From: Clostridium sp.
GTDB taxonomy: Bacteria; Bacillota; Clostridia; Lachnospirales; Lachnospiraceae
Assembly (NCBI GenBank): GCA_018377235.1
Contig: JAGZZT010000001.1
Coordinates: 248,001-312,000 of the forward strand
Reading direction: 5' to 3'
Length of the DNA: 64,000 nt
The notes under the pieces: model-generated
What the model was told of the DNA's origin: nothing
The model's database searches: none
Seen by the model: only the letters and a program-made list of their open reading frames with translations
Made by a program: the position numbers and the translations under genes
Shown: piece by piece, positions 52,038 through 60,446 of the stretch
How the letters are laid out: each line of letters starts with the position of its first letter
How positions within the stretch are numbered: position 1 is the first letter of the stretch

Positions 52038-53738
52038 TTATTCAACAGAAATCAGATAATAGTAAACTGGCTGACCTCCGAAATGAAGTTCGATCTCACA
52101 GCCGGAAAACTGCTCTCTGGCCTCCTCCAGGAAGCCTTCCGCATCCTCTTCTTTTACACTTTTTCCATAGTAAATAGTGATCAGCTCTGAATCGTCATCT
52201 ACCATGGCATTCAGCGCATCCATAGCTGTCTGGCTTACGCTGCTGCCCACTGCCAGCATCCCGGAATCTCCGATTCCCATAATATCTCCCTCATGGATCT
52301 CTCTTCCATCAATGGAAGTATTTCTGACTGCATAGGTAATCTGACCCGTTTTTACACGCCCCATCTCCTGCTCCATAATCTCCAGGTTCTCCTGGGATGC
52401 CAGATCTGGAGCAAAATTAATCAGAGCTGTAATTCCCTGAGGAACCGTCTTTGACGGAACGACCACAACCTCGCAGCTCTTCACCAGATTTTTGGCCTGC
52501 TCTGCCGCCAGAATAATATTTTTATTATTAGGAAGCACATATACTGTGTCTGCATTGACCTGCTCCACAGCCCTTAGAATATCTTCTGTACTGGGGTTCA
52601 TTGTCTGCCCGCCCTCGATCACCACATCAGCGCCGATACCCTTAAAAATATCAGCCAGTCCTGTGCCGGCGCAGACTGCCACAAATCCAGTTTCCTTTCT
52701 GGGTCCTTCTGAAACGGCCTGACTCTCCTGGGCTTTCACCTCTTCCTGCTTCTGCTCTCTGGCGATACGCTCAGCGTCCTTGATCAGCCTCTCCTCATGC
52801 TCCTCCCGCATATTATCAATCTTAATTCTGGAGAGGGAGCCGAAAGTAAGAGCTTTTTGGAGCGCAAGGCCCGGATCATTAGTGTGAACATGCACCTTTA
52901 CTATTTCGTCATCAGACACTACTACAAGAGAGTCTCCGATAGACTCCAGATACTGCTTAAAGCCCCTTTCGTCAGAATCCTTGAATTCAGATGCAAGGTT
53001 GATGATAAACTCTGTACAGTAACCAAATTTAATATCAGCTGTCTCAATCTCAGCTGCAGGGGAGACAGAAACCTTTACAGAAGGCGAAGCTCCTTTTGAA
53101 CTCTGGCCGAGAACTGCTTCCTTTCCCTTCAGCCCCTCCAGACATCCCTTCACAATCTGCATCAGACCCTGGCCGCCGGAATCTACCACTCCTGCCTGTT
53201 TCAGCACCGGAAGCATCTCCGGCGTCTGGCTGAGCACATAGTCGCCATGCTCAATTACCTGGGACACAAAGTCCAGAATATCCGTGGTCTCCCCCGAAAG
53301 TTCCTGTGCCCGCTCTGCCATACCTCTGGCAACAGTAAGGATCGTTCCCTCCTTCGGCTTCATGACCGCTTTATAAGCAGTCTCCGTACCTCTGTGGAAA
53401 GCTCTGGCCAGACAGGCAACGTCAATTTTTTCTGTTCCAGCAATTTCCTTTGTAAATCCTCTCAGCAGCTGAGAAAGAATAACGCCGGAATTTCCTCTGG
53501 CGCCTCTCAGGGAGCCGGAGGAAATCGCTTTGGCTAAAAGCTCCATCGTAGGCTTCTCAATGGCCGCTGCTTCTCTCGCTGCTGAGAGAATTGTCATCGT
53601 CATATTAGTTCCAGTATCTCCATCCGGCACCGGAAACACATTCAGTTCATTAATCCATTCTTTTCTGGCCTCAAGGCCCTCAGCGCCCGCGAGAAACGCT
53701 CGTTTCAGCGCTGCGGCGTCAATATAGTCCATACCCAC
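52038..53738 (-). CDS. DAK2-domain protein, fatty acid kinase A-like (YloV)
   Basis: Probably phosphorylates fatty acids carried by a FakB/DegV protein. The 566-aa protein has an N-terminal DAK2 kinase-like domain (about 1-200): LNVFPVPDGDTGTNMTMTIL and SGSLRGARGNSGVILSQLLRG. A middle domain contains FGYCTEFIINL and VVSDDEIVKVHVHTNDPG. The C-terminal domain, from about 345, has the DhaK-like pattern TVYVLPNNKNIILAAEQAKN. The start is a GTG at 53738, nine nt after GGAGG. It follows the Asp23 gene by 20 nt, like Bacillus yloU-yloV. No fakB is in the window. Confidence 0.9.
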   Translation of the reverse strand: MGMDYIDAAALKRAFLAGAEGLEARKEWINELNVFPVPDGDTGTNMTMTILSAAREAAAIEKPTMELLAKAISSGSLRGARGNSGVILSQLLRGFTKEIAGTEKIDVACLARAFHRGTETAYKAVMKPKEGTILTVARGMAERAQELSGETTDILDFVSQVIEHGDYVLSQTPEMLPVLKQAGVVDSGGQGLMQIVKGCLEGLKGKEAVLGQSSKGASPSVKVSVSPAAEIETADIKFGYCTEFIINLASEFKDSDERGFKQYLESIGDSLVVVSDDEIVKVHVHTNDPGLALQKALTFGSLSRIKIDNMREEHEERLIKDAERIAREQKQEEVKAQESQAVSEGPRKETGFVAVCAGTGLADIFKGIGADVVIEGGQTMNPSTEDILRAVEQVNADTVYVLPNNKNIILAAEQAKNLVKSCEVVVVPSKTVPQGITALINFAPDLASQENLEIMEQEMGRVKTGQITYAVRNTSIDGREIHEGDIMGIGDSGMLAVGSSVSQTAMDALNAMVDDDSELITIYYGKSVKEEDAEGFLEEAREQFSGCEIELHFGGQPVYYYLISVE

Positions 53739-53758
53739 AGGTTGTTTCCTCCTTATGA

Positions 53759-54115
53759 TTAATCAATCACCCGTACGCCTTCAACGTAAATGTTGATTTT
53801 TTCTACCGTCATGCCGGTCAGTTCTTCCACTTTGTACTTCACGCTTTCAATCAGGTTATCCGTCACAGCCAGTATGCTGACTCCGTAAGACACAATCACA
53901 TGAAAATCAATACTGATCGCGTTATCCCGGATCGTCACATTGATGCCTTTTGTCAGGCTTTCCCGTTTTAAAAGCTTTACCAGACCATCTTTCATACTGA
54001 CAGCGGCCATTCCGACAATTCCAAAACACTCTACTGCCGTCGTTCCCGCATACATCGCAATCACTTCCGGATCAATCTGGATCGAACCATATTTATTGTC
54101 AATACGCCCCTTCAT
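53759..54115 (-). CDS. Asp23/Gls24 family envelope stress protein (YloU)
   Basis: A 118-aa cytosolic, membrane-associated type protein. It begins MKGRIDNKYGSIQIDPEVIA and has the family core VECFGIVGMAAVSMKDGLVK and FHVIVSYGVSILAVTDNLIE. It ends with KVEELTGMTVEKINIYVEGV. I place the start at the ATG at 54115, eight nt after GGAGG, and not at the frame's first ATG at 54172. It is the first gene of the yloU-yloV-recG group. Confidence 0.92.
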   Translation of the reverse strand: MKGRIDNKYGSIQIDPEVIAMYAGTTAVECFGIVGMAAVSMKDGLVKLLKRESLTKGINVTIRDNAISIDFHVIVSYGVSILAVTDNLIESVKYKVEELTGMTVEKINIYVEGVRVID

Positions 54116-54213
54116 AGCTGCAGCCTCCATTCTTTTTTCGTTTTGAGATTCCCGACTGTCACTGCCAGGCACAGGAGATCCCTTTCGTATTTTGGAACCC
54201 CTGGTTACTAGTG

Positions 54214-54242
54214 ATTATACCTTATTTTTGTAAAAAAAGAAA
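54214..54242 (-). promoter_or_regulatory. Probable promoter of the Asp23-DAK2-recG group
   Basis: The minus strand has a perfect TATAAT (54214-54219). A poor TTTCTT lies 17 nt upstream (54237-54242). The gap is shared with the divergent rpmB promoter. Confidence 0.5.
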
Positions 54243-54260
54243 CAAAATTTTATTTTTCAC

Positions 54261-54289
54261 TTGCAAATTTGCCTGCTTTCTGCTATCAT
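54261..54289 (+). promoter_or_regulatory. Sigma-A promoter of rpmB
   Basis: TTGCAA (54261-54266), a 17-nt spacer and TATCAT (54284-54289). The short hairpin GGATTTT-ACGC... (54301-54319) follows at the start of the transcript. Confidence 0.7.
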
Positions 54290-54344
54290 ACAGTTGTTAT
54301 GGATTTTTACGCAAAATCCGATGAACGGTAGAGGAGGTGCAACC

Positions 54345-54530
54345 ATGGCTAAATGTGCAATCTGTGAAAAAGCTGCTCACTTTGGTAATGCAGTAAGTCA
54401 TTCCCATAGAAGATCTAACAAAATGTGGAAAGCTAATGTTAAGTCTGTTAAAGTTAAAGTAAACGGCGGAGCTCAGAAGATGTATGTATGTACTTCTTGC
54501 TTAAGATCCGGTTTAGTTGAGAGAGCATAA
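54345..54530 (+). CDS. rpmB: 50S ribosomal protein L28
   Basis: A 61-residue large-subunit protein. It begins MAKCAICEKAAHFGNAVSHS, and the pairs CAIC and CTSC form the zinc-binding (C+) version of L28. SHRRSNKMWKANVKSVKVKV is the RNA-binding core. GAGGAGG lies seven nt upstream of the ATG. An open frame from 54261 is only leader. Transcribed alone. Confidence 0.97.
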   Translation: MAKCAICEKAAHFGNAVSHSHRRSNKMWKANVKSVKVKVNGGAQKMYVCTSCLRSGLVERA

Positions 54531-54551
54531 TTATCGTGCGGTTCAGCGTGT

Positions 54552-54600
54552 AAAAGAGGAGATAAAATCAAGGTTGGTTTTATCTCCTCTTTTCTTTTTT
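54552..54600. terminator. Terminator of rpmB, probably bidirectional
   Basis: A perfect 16-bp stem, AAAAGAGGAGATAAAA (54552-54567) with its complement (54578-54593), is followed by CTTTTTTT on the plus strand. On the minus strand the stem is followed by a short ACACGC, so it also backs up the small gene ending at 54609. Confidence 0.9.
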
Positions 54601-54608
54601 TAATATAA

Positions 54609-54746
54609 TTAGCTGCAGAACAGATTATAGCCAATAACCAGAAATACGACCGAAATGCACACACAGAAAAAACTCTTCGGAAAAATTAAAATAAACGTCA
54701 TTCCGGCCCCCGCCGAAAACAGCACCAGGCCAAATACACGTTTCAT
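54609..54746 (-). CDS. Small membrane protein, 45 residues
   Basis: A short gene with good coding signs: GGGAGGG seven nt before the ATG and a two-segment hydrophobic product. It begins MKRVFGLVLFSAGAGMTFIL, then a loop FPKSFFC and the second segment VCISVVFLVIGYNLFCS. I believe similar short proteins occur widely in Lachnospiraceae genomes, but cannot check. It lies between the AGCS symporter terminator and the rpmB terminator and is transcribed on the minus strand. Function unknown. Confidence 0.7.
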   Translation of the reverse strand: MKRVFGLVLFSAGAGMTFILIFPKSFFCVCISVVFLVIGYNLFCS

Positions 54747-54774
54747 GCGATGCCCTCCCTAAACTGCGCTGCAA

Positions 54775-54819
54775 AAAGCAGGCGCCTGTATACTACATAG
54801 TATGCAGACGCCTGCTTTT
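54775..54819 (-). terminator. Terminator of the AGCS symporter gene
   Basis: AAAAGCAGGCG.CTG.ATACTA pairs with its complement over about 20 bp with two mismatches. On the minus strand CTTTTTGC follows. It lies 26 nt past the symporter stop. Confidence 0.85.
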
Positions 54820-54844
54820 CATTCTCTGCTATGTTCTATTTGTT

Positions 54845-56290
54845 TTAATCTTCCGGATGATTTGGACGGAAGTTTTCCTTATAATCTTTGTATGTTTTCT
54901 TTACTACTCCTGTCAGTGCGAACAGGGCAATTACGTTCGGAACTACCATCAGGGAGTTGAAGCAGTCGGACATATTCCAGATAGTGGAAACCTTCATCAG
55001 AGAACCCATAATAATAAAGGCACATACTAACAGAATGTACGGCTTCACTGCTTTCTCACCAAAGAGGTATTTTACATTGGTCTCACCGAAGAAATACCAT
55101 CCAAGAATTGTAGAGAACGCGAAAAACAGCATGCAGATTGCAATAAAGATAGAACCAAAGGAACCGAATGCAGAATTAAATGCCGTCTGTGTTAAAGCGA
55201 TTCCCTCTAAGAGTGCGCCGTCTACATAAGCTGCAGAACCTGGCTCAAGCATCTTTGTTCCGATAATAACGAAAGCTGTCATGTTTAATACCAGCATAGT
55301 ATCAATAAATACAGATACGATAGCTACCTGTCCCTGCTGACATGGATGATCAACAATTGCCTGAGCATGAGCGTTTGGTGTGGAACCCATACCTGCCTCA
55401 TTGGAGAAAAGACCTCTGGCAACGCCCTTCTTCACTGCTTCCTTCATAGCAACACCGAATGCACCGCCGCATACAGCCTGAGGAGTGAAAGCTCCGCGGA
55501 TAATAGCTGAGAACATATATGGTACATTCTCAATGTTCATGATAACAATGATCATTCCGCCTAACAGATAGAAGCAGGCCATAATCGGAACCAGCTTTTC
55601 TGTGATAGTAGCGATTCTGGAGATACCGCCTCCAAAAATCAGCCATGCAACAATCGCGAGAAGAATTCCTACAGCAATCTTATCATAGGAAATCTGCTGC
55701 CCCATAATGGTGAAGCTTCCTACATTAGAGAAAAATGCTGTGTGGAATGCGTCTGTAATAGAGTTAGCCTGCACTGCGTTTCCAAACAGTCCAAGAGCCA
55801 GAGTGATTAAAATCGCAAATGCAGCTGCCAGCACCTTTCCAAAGGTTCCTTTAAAAGCTGCCCGGATATAATAAACAGGGCCTCCTGTCGCTTTTCCATC
55901 TGGTCCTGTAGTCCGGTATACCTGAGCCAGAGTCGCCTCGCAGAAAATCGTGGCCATGCCCAGAAATGCAGATACCCACATCCAGAAAATTGCTCCGGGG
56001 CCTCCAGCTGCAATCGCTGTAGCTGCACCGGCCAGATTTCCTGTACCTACCTGAGCTGCAATCGCTGTGGTGAGAGCCTGAAAAGAAGAAATTCCAGAGC
56101 CATCTCCTGTTTTTTTCTTCTTCTTAAAAAGTCCTCCGAATACTCTGCGCCATCCGTTTCCGAATTCCCGAACCTGCACAAAACCCGTCTGAATGGTAAA
56201 CCAGATACCGCCGCCTACCAAAGCTATCAACAGGACGTAGCCTGTCAATACATCGTTTGTCTTCAGAAGAATCGTGTTAAATAAATCCAT
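54845..56290 (-). CDS. Sodium:alanine/glycine symporter (AGCS family)
   Basis: Imports alanine or glycine with Na+. The 481-aa protein has about ten to eleven membrane segments. GGGIWFTIQTGFVQVREFGN opens the family region; AQVGTGNLAGAATAIAAGGP near 95 and LFSNEAGMGSTPNAHAQAIV near 300 are the AGCS signatures. GGTYYI-like TGGPVYYIRAAFKGTF is also present. GGGGGAAGG precedes the start. It has its own promoter at 56396-56424, after an AT-rich stretch. No glycine riboswitch is visible in the leader. Confidence 0.94.
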   Translation of the reverse strand: MDLFNTILLKTNDVLTGYVLLIALVGGGIWFTIQTGFVQVREFGNGWRRVFGGLFKKKKKTGDGSGISSFQALTTAIAAQVGTGNLAGAATAIAAGGPGAIFWMWVSAFLGMATIFCEATLAQVYRTTGPDGKATGGPVYYIRAAFKGTFGKVLAAAFAILITLALGLFGNAVQANSITDAFHTAFFSNVGSFTIMGQQISYDKIAVGILLAIVAWLIFGGGISRIATITEKLVPIMACFYLLGGMIIVIMNIENVPYMFSAIIRGAFTPQAVCGGAFGVAMKEAVKKGVARGLFSNEAGMGSTPNAHAQAIVDHPCQQGQVAIVSVFIDTMLVLNMTAFVIIGTKMLEPGSAAYVDGALLEGIALTQTAFNSAFGSFGSIFIAICMLFFAFSTILGWYFFGETNVKYLFGEKAVKPYILLVCAFIIMGSLMKVSTIWNMSDCFNSLMVVPNVIALFALTGVVKKTYKDYKENFRPNHPED

Positions 56291-56395
56291 ACGCTGCCTT
56301 CCCCCTTCGTGGTATTAGTCGAATTGATTTCTTAGGCGTTCACGGACTGCTCCTGCTTCTCTCAGCCAATCAAGCGTCTTTATCAATTTGTGATT

Positions 56396-56424
56396 ATTAT
56401 ATCATACTTTTCTGATGATGTCTT
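56396..56424 (-). promoter_or_regulatory. Promoter of the AGCS symporter gene
   Basis: The minus strand has AAGACA (56419-56424), a 17-nt spacer and TATAAT (56396-56401). A leader of about 100 nt follows, with no structure I recognise. Confidence 0.6.
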
Positions 56425-56605
56425 GTATTTTTTGTGAAACATTCCATTTATTTTCGTTTTTCTCCATTTTTTTTGGATATTTTATATAATCATCTGTATC
56501 GAAGAGCAGCAATCTTATTTGTTCTGTTAAATTCTCGAAAAATATTTTGATTTTATATTTTTTATCATATTTTCTAATTTTTTGGAATGTTATCTGCTTG
56601 AACAA
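56402..56605 (-). CDS. Questionable AT-rich ORF, 67 residues
   Basis: An open frame with a TTG start at 56605 and a weak GGAG ten nt upstream. The product is Lys- and Ile-rich (KIRKYDKKYKIKIFFENLTE) and has no recognised domain. Base composition is strongly AT-rich compared with all neighbours, and it ends where the symporter promoter begins. It may be a gene remnant or non-coding DNA. Nothing similar is known to me. Confidence 0.2.
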   Translation of the reverse strand: MFKQITFQKIRKYDKKYKIKIFFENLTEQIRLLLFDTDDYIKYPKKMEKNENKWNVSQKIQDIIRKV

Positions 56606-56621
56606 GCAAGTTTTTCTCCAA

Positions 56622-56711
56622 CTATCTCATCATTTCCTCTGCCATTTTCAACAGCTCTTCTATTTTTTCCGCAATTTCTCTTTCTTTTTTCTTTTTCTTC
56701 TCTATCTTCAT
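56622..56711 (-). CDS. Questionable micro-ORF, 29 residues
   Basis: ATG at 56711 to TAG at 56622 encodes a short Lys/Glu-rich helix: MKIEKKKKKEREIAEKIEEL and LKMAEEMMR. The spacing looks amphipathic. There is no convincing ribosome binding site. It lies in the AT-rich stretch 56.40-56.78 kb, upstream of the 67-residue ORF. Confidence 0.15.
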   Translation of the reverse strand: MKIEKKKKKEREIAEKIEELLKMAEEMMR

Positions 56712-56784
56712 CGTTTTTTTACAGTAATCATCCTGGAAACAGCATAAAGAGAACCATTATTTTTCTTGATTTTTTTGATAAAAA

Positions 56785-56812
56785 AATAACAGGAGTCTAT
56801 ACTCCTGCTATT
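56785..56812 (-). terminator. Terminator of the DUF2953-ytfJ operon
   Basis: On the minus strand AGCAGGAGT.ATAG.ACTCCTGTT forms a nine-bp stem followed by ATTTTTTTATC. It begins about 20 nt after the ytfJ stop. Confidence 0.85.
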
Positions 56813-56831
56813 ATACTTACTCCCGATGCCG

Positions 56832-57275
56832 TCAGTCCCGCGGCTTCTGTTCTGTCGCTGTCGCCTCTGCGTCTGTCCTCTCATCAAAAGTCTCCGCCAT
56901 ATCCTCCGCCTTCTTCACTGCCTCCTGAGAAGGAGTATGGCTGATACCGCCGGCAAATCGGTTCACAAAATCAGGAACCATATCGATAATTTTCGTTACC
57001 GCATCCTGATGCTTCACATTAACCAGCTTTGTTACTCCGTTCTGAATGATGAGAACAGCGCTTGGACTGATTTTTGCGCTCATTCCCCCAGCTCCATTAT
57101 TTTTTGACGGCTGGTTAAAAGCGCCTGCAGCCATGCCGCAGGATACATCCACCAAAGGCAGAATAATGGCATCGTCGATTTTAACTGCCTCGCCTACTAC
57201 TGTTTTCGTGGCAACGAAGCTGTCCATACCCTTAAATAACGCCTCCACAGTGGATGAAAACTGATTATCTGCCAT
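56832..57275 (-). CDS. ytfJ: Sporulation protein YtfJ (GerW family)
   Basis: A small spore protein, 147 aa; in Bacillus GerW (YtfJ) is needed for germination. It begins with VEALFKGMDSFVATKTVVGE and then AVKIDDAIILPLVDVSCGMA. GAGGMSAKISPSAVLIIQNG is the family's glycine-rich and final core block. The C-terminal 40 residues are acidic and variable. It starts three nt after the DUF2953 gene ends, like ytfI-ytfJ in Bacillus. Confidence 0.93.
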   Translation of the reverse strand: MADNQFSSTVEALFKGMDSFVATKTVVGEAVKIDDAIILPLVDVSCGMAAGAFNQPSKNNGAGGMSAKISPSAVLIIQNGVTKLVNVKHQDAVTKIIDMVPDFVNRFAGGISHTPSQEAVKKAEDMAETFDERTDAEATATEQKPRD

Positions 57276-57278
57276 CCT

Positions 57279-58280
57279 CTATATTCCTCCTTCTCTCCAA
57301 AACCGTTTCATCAGAGTTCTGAAATTTCTGTCCCGCCAAACCCGCAGTCCGGATACTGCAAAGGCTCCAAAGCAAAACTTTCCTTTTACAGAAATATCTC
57401 CCTCCAGCATATTTTCGTTGAATACTGCCGCAGTTTCAAGGCTGCGTCCATAATATGGATAAAAAAACGCCAAAACTGTCAAAATCTGCCCCATTAGATA
57501 GGGATCCTCAATCCCAAAAGAGATAGAACCTCTTATATCAGGAAACAGTTTTCTGCAAATACGCTTTGTCTCTCTGATTAGCAGATGAAATGTCTTTTTA
57601 TTTTTTTCGTCTGTCATCAAAGCAGACAGGCTGTCTTTTTTTTGTTTCAAATTCAGAATCGCTTTTCTGGCGCGCCGGGCAGCTAAAAAAAAGCGTCTTT
57701 TTAGCTGCTCTGCTTTCTCCTCCAGCCGCTCAATCAGCCCTTTTCTGCGTTTTTTTTCTTTTTCTGAGGTTTCAAATCCAGAATCATCCGTCTCCGGCTG
57801 CCCTTGTTCTCCATCTATCTGTCTTTTTGATACAGAAGCTGAAAATTCCGTTGGTCCTGGAAACACTTCCTGTTTTTCCGGTTCCGTCTCCTCCTGCCTT
57901 TCCATGACTGTTACCAAATCCTTATCTGCCTCTTCATCCAGTCCATTTTCCCCGGGGCAGCTCTTCTGCTTCCGGTTTTCGTCTAATACGCTCTCCTCCT
58001 TAAGCTCAGATTCTTTCTCCGTTTTTTCCCGAAAGGGATAAAACCACAGGACACGAAGCTCCGTCTTAAGTCCCTCTTCCCCATAAGAAAAAGAGCAGGC
58101 AGCCAGATGAAAGAGCCAGGAAATCTTCCCTTTAGAAGAAAATTTCTCGTGCAGGGACGCTTCTCCCTGATACCTGACCGGAGCCAGGAGCACAGACAAA
58201 ACCACTGCCAGAATTACTGCCAGCCCTGACAATAGAAGAAACAGAATTACTTTTAGAATAAAAAATACAATATGGAGCAT
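57279..58280 (-). CDS. DUF2953 membrane protein (YtfI-like)
   Basis: A 333-aa protein with an N-terminal membrane segment (about 4-32, FFILKVILFLLLSGLAVILA). The short VRYQGEASLHEKFSSKGKIS segment follows, then a long hydrophilic stretch rich in Glu, Lys and Arg (about 85-200). The C-terminal part has FPDIRGSISFGIEDPYLMGQ, the recognisable DUF2953 core. It pairs with ytfJ. Its role is inferred only from this linkage. Confidence 0.82.
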   Translation of the reverse strand: MLHIVFFILKVILFLLLSGLAVILAVVLSVLLAPVRYQGEASLHEKFSSKGKISWLFHLAACSFSYGEEGLKTELRVLWFYPFREKTEKESELKEESVLDENRKQKSCPGENGLDEEADKDLVTVMERQEETEPEKQEVFPGPTEFSASVSKRQIDGEQGQPETDDSGFETSEKEKKRRKGLIERLEEKAEQLKRRFFLAARRARKAILNLKQKKDSLSALMTDEKNKKTFHLLIRETKRICRKLFPDIRGSISFGIEDPYLMGQILTVLAFFYPYYGRSLETAAVFNENMLEGDISVKGKFCFGAFAVSGLRVWRDRNFRTLMKRFWREGGI

Positions 58281-58288
58281 CTTCCCAC

Positions 58289-58606
58289 CTACTGCGTATT
58301 TTTTTCCAGGTACTGCCTTACCTTAAATCCCCCGGTCTCCCGGTACACCTGGCTGACAATCTGCCCTGCCAGACAGCAGGCCTCCTCATATCCTGCAGCA
58401 ATCCCGACTATGAGAGGATCCTCTGCCTCATGCCAAGGCTTTCTAATCTCACGGCAGCTGTATATATCAAGAAGATTATTGCCTCCTGAAGCCGGAGTTA
58501 TAACATAGAGATCCGACTGAATTTTTCGTTTTCTTAAGCTTTGAAGGATCTGAAACCGCTTCCCGGCCGCCTGTTCTCCCATGTATAAATGCTGGTAAAA
58601 CCTCAT
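58289..58606 (-). CDS. Conserved-looking small protein of unknown function, 105 aa
   Basis: Encoded between cinA and the DUF2953 gene, ending 9 nt before the latter starts. AGGAGG lies six nt before the ATG. It begins MRFYQHLYMGEQAAGKRFQI and contains LYVITPASGGNNLLDIYSC and VGIAAGYEEACCLAGQIVSQ. No signal peptide or membrane segment is visible. I recognise no domain. The gene order and clear ribosome binding site argue that it is real. Confidence 0.72.
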   Translation of the reverse strand: MRFYQHLYMGEQAAGKRFQILQSLRKRKIQSDLYVITPASGGNNLLDIYSCREIRKPWHEAEDPLIVGIAAGYEEACCLAGQIVSQVYRETGGFKVRQYLEKNTQ

Positions 58607-58656
58607 ATGTTCCTCCTAAATCCATCGCTTCGCCTCTAGCTGACTCCGCACATCTC

Positions 58657-59901
58657 TTATGCAAACTCTAAAATCGATCTTCTCAGCACATCGAGAGCCT
58701 GGATGACAGAACGCTCTCTGATTTTCTGTCTGTCCCCCTTAAACCGGAACTCCTCCACATGAACCTTATCATTCATATAGCATGCGATGTAGACCAGCCC
58801 TATAGGTTTCTCCGGTGTCGCTCCGTCCGGGCCTGCCAGCCCTGTAATGGCTACGCAGATATCTGCATCTGTGGCAAAGACGCCTCCCTTGGCCATCTCT
58901 TTAGCCGTCTGAGCACTGACTGCACCGTACTTTTTCAGAGTACTCTTGCTCACATCCAGCAGCTTTCTCTTCGCCTTATTGGAGTAGGTAACAAAGCCCT
59001 CTCTAAACACCTCTGACACACCCGGCACCCCTACCAGGGTTCCTGCCAGAAGACCTCCTGTGCAGGATTCTGCCGTGGTCACTGTCAGCTCATGCTTTTT
59101 TAAGAGCTTCACCACCACATCGGTCAGCGTCTCCTTCTCATCTGTAGTATATACAGCCTCGCCGAACCGCTTCTTGATCTCTTTGACCATAGGCTTTAAC
59201 AGCTTCTTGGCTTCCTCCTCTGTGGCAGCTCTTGCCGTCACCCGAAGATGAACCTCTCCCTGTTTGGCGTAGGTAGCCAGAGTGGGGTTTGTCTGTTTGT
59301 CAATGAGATCTATAATCATCTCCTCCACCTTGCTCTCCCCAAAGCCACAGATTTTCACCATCTGAGACAGAATTATCTCTTCATTTTTCTTCTGAAGGTA
59401 CGGGCAAATCTGCTTCTCCATCATAGGATACAGTTCATTGGGAGGTCCCGGAACAAGAATCACTGTCTTGCCGTCCTTTTCCACTACCAGGCCAGGTGCT
59501 GTGCCGTTTCCATTATCAAACACAACAGCCCCCTCCGGAATCACTGCCTGTTTCCAATTGCTCTCCGGCAGATCTTCTTTCTTTCTCTCTTTGTAATATT
59601 CTTTCAAACGGTCTTCCGTATGCTTATCCTTTACAAGAGGAAGCCCCATTACCTTAGCGCAGGTTTCCTTAGTCAAGTCATCCTCTGTAGGTCCCAGTCC
59701 TCCATTTAAAATCACAATATCAGAGCGGTTCAGAGCAGTCTTTATTACCTCCGCCAGACGCTCCTCATTGTCGCCTACCGTAGTCTGGTAGTAGACGCTC
59801 AGCCCCAGCATAGCACATTTTTCAGACAGATACCTGGCGTTGGTATTTACAATATTTCCCAGCAGCAGTTCCGTTCCCACAGATACCAGTTCAACAACCA
59901 T
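58657..59901 (-). CDS. cinA: CinA-like protein: nicotinamide-nucleotide amidase, competence/damage-inducible
   Basis: Two-domain protein of 414 aa. The N-terminal MoCF-like domain (about 1-170) has VELVSVGTELLLGNIVNTNA and LGPTEDDLTKETCAKVM. The C-terminal PncC amidase domain (about 255-410) has VTTAESCTGGLLAGTLVGVP and AITGLAGPDGATPEKPIGLV. It probably removes the amide from NMN in NAD recycling. It starts three nt past the pgsA stop. Confidence 0.95.
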   Translation of the reverse strand: MVVELVSVGTELLLGNIVNTNARYLSEKCAMLGLSVYYQTTVGDNEERLAEVIKTALNRSDIVILNGGLGPTEDDLTKETCAKVMGLPLVKDKHTEDRLKEYYKERKKEDLPESNWKQAVIPEGAVVFDNGNGTAPGLVVEKDGKTVILVPGPPNELYPMMEKQICPYLQKKNEEIILSQMVKICGFGESKVEEMIIDLIDKQTNPTLATYAKQGEVHLRVTARAATEEEAKKLLKPMVKEIKKRFGEAVYTTDEKETLTDVVVKLLKKHELTVTTAESCTGGLLAGTLVGVPGVSEVFREGFVTYSNKAKRKLLDVSKSTLKKYGAVSAQTAKEMAKGGVFATDADICVAITGLAGPDGATPEKPIGLVYIACYMNDKVHVEEFRFKGDRQKIRERSVIQALDVLRRSILEFA

Positions 59902-59903
59902 GT

Positions 59904-60446
59904 TTAGATGCTCCCTTCTGTCAGAACCTTATGGTTCTTCGCAATGTAATCAACCAGTGAAATGATGGTCAGCGCCAGAGCGATCCAGACGCAGAGGTTT
60001 GTCAAAAGCACAAGGCTCGGAATATCGAGAATTAAAAGCACTACCGCGATCATCTGGAAGGTTGTCTTAAATTTCCCCCAGTAGCTGGCCGCAATTACCA
60101 CGCCGTTATCAGAGGCCACCAGACGGAAACCGCTGATAATAAACTCACGGCTGATAATAATTAATACCATCCATGCCGGAAGCTCTCCCAGCTCAATCAG
60201 GCAGATCAGCGCAGAACATACTAAGAGCTTGTCAGCCAAAGGATCCATAAATTTTCCAAAGTTAGTCACCAGATTATACTTTCTGGCAATCTTTCCGTCT
60301 AACAGGTCCGTCAGGCTGGCTATGATAAACAGAGCTAAGGCAATCAGACGGAAGGTTCTGTTCTCTCCGCCCTGCCAAAGCAGGAAAAATACGAAAAACG
60401 GAATCATAATCACACGCAGTACTGTAAGTTTATTCGGCAAATTCAT
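59904..60446 (-). CDS. pgsA: CDP-diacylglycerol-glycerol-3-phosphate 3-phosphatidyltransferase
   Basis: Makes phosphatidylglycerol phosphate, the precursor of anionic phospholipids, in the membrane. The 180-aa protein has the CDP-alcohol transferase motif DLLDGKIARKYNLVTNFGKF followed by MDPLADK (about residues 47-73), which matches D-x2-DG-x2-AR-x8-G-x3-D-x3-D. About five membrane segments. Its start overlaps the end of rimO by 17 nt, and AGGAG lies ten nt upstream. Confidence 0.95.
   Translation of the reverse strand: MNLPNKLTVLRVIMIPFFVFFLLWQGGENRTFRLIALALFIIASLTDLLDGKIARKYNLVTNFGKFMDPLADKLLVCSALICLIELGELPAWMVLIIISREFIISGFRLVASDNGVVIAASYWGKFKTTFQMIAVVLLILDIPSLVLLTNLCVWIALALTIISLVDYIAKNHKVLTEGSI

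Noticed and set aside
56291..56395. Glycine riboswitch in the AGCS symporter leader
   Set aside because: The 105-nt leader lacks the paired glycine aptamer signatures; AGCS genes often have this element so I looked for it specifically.
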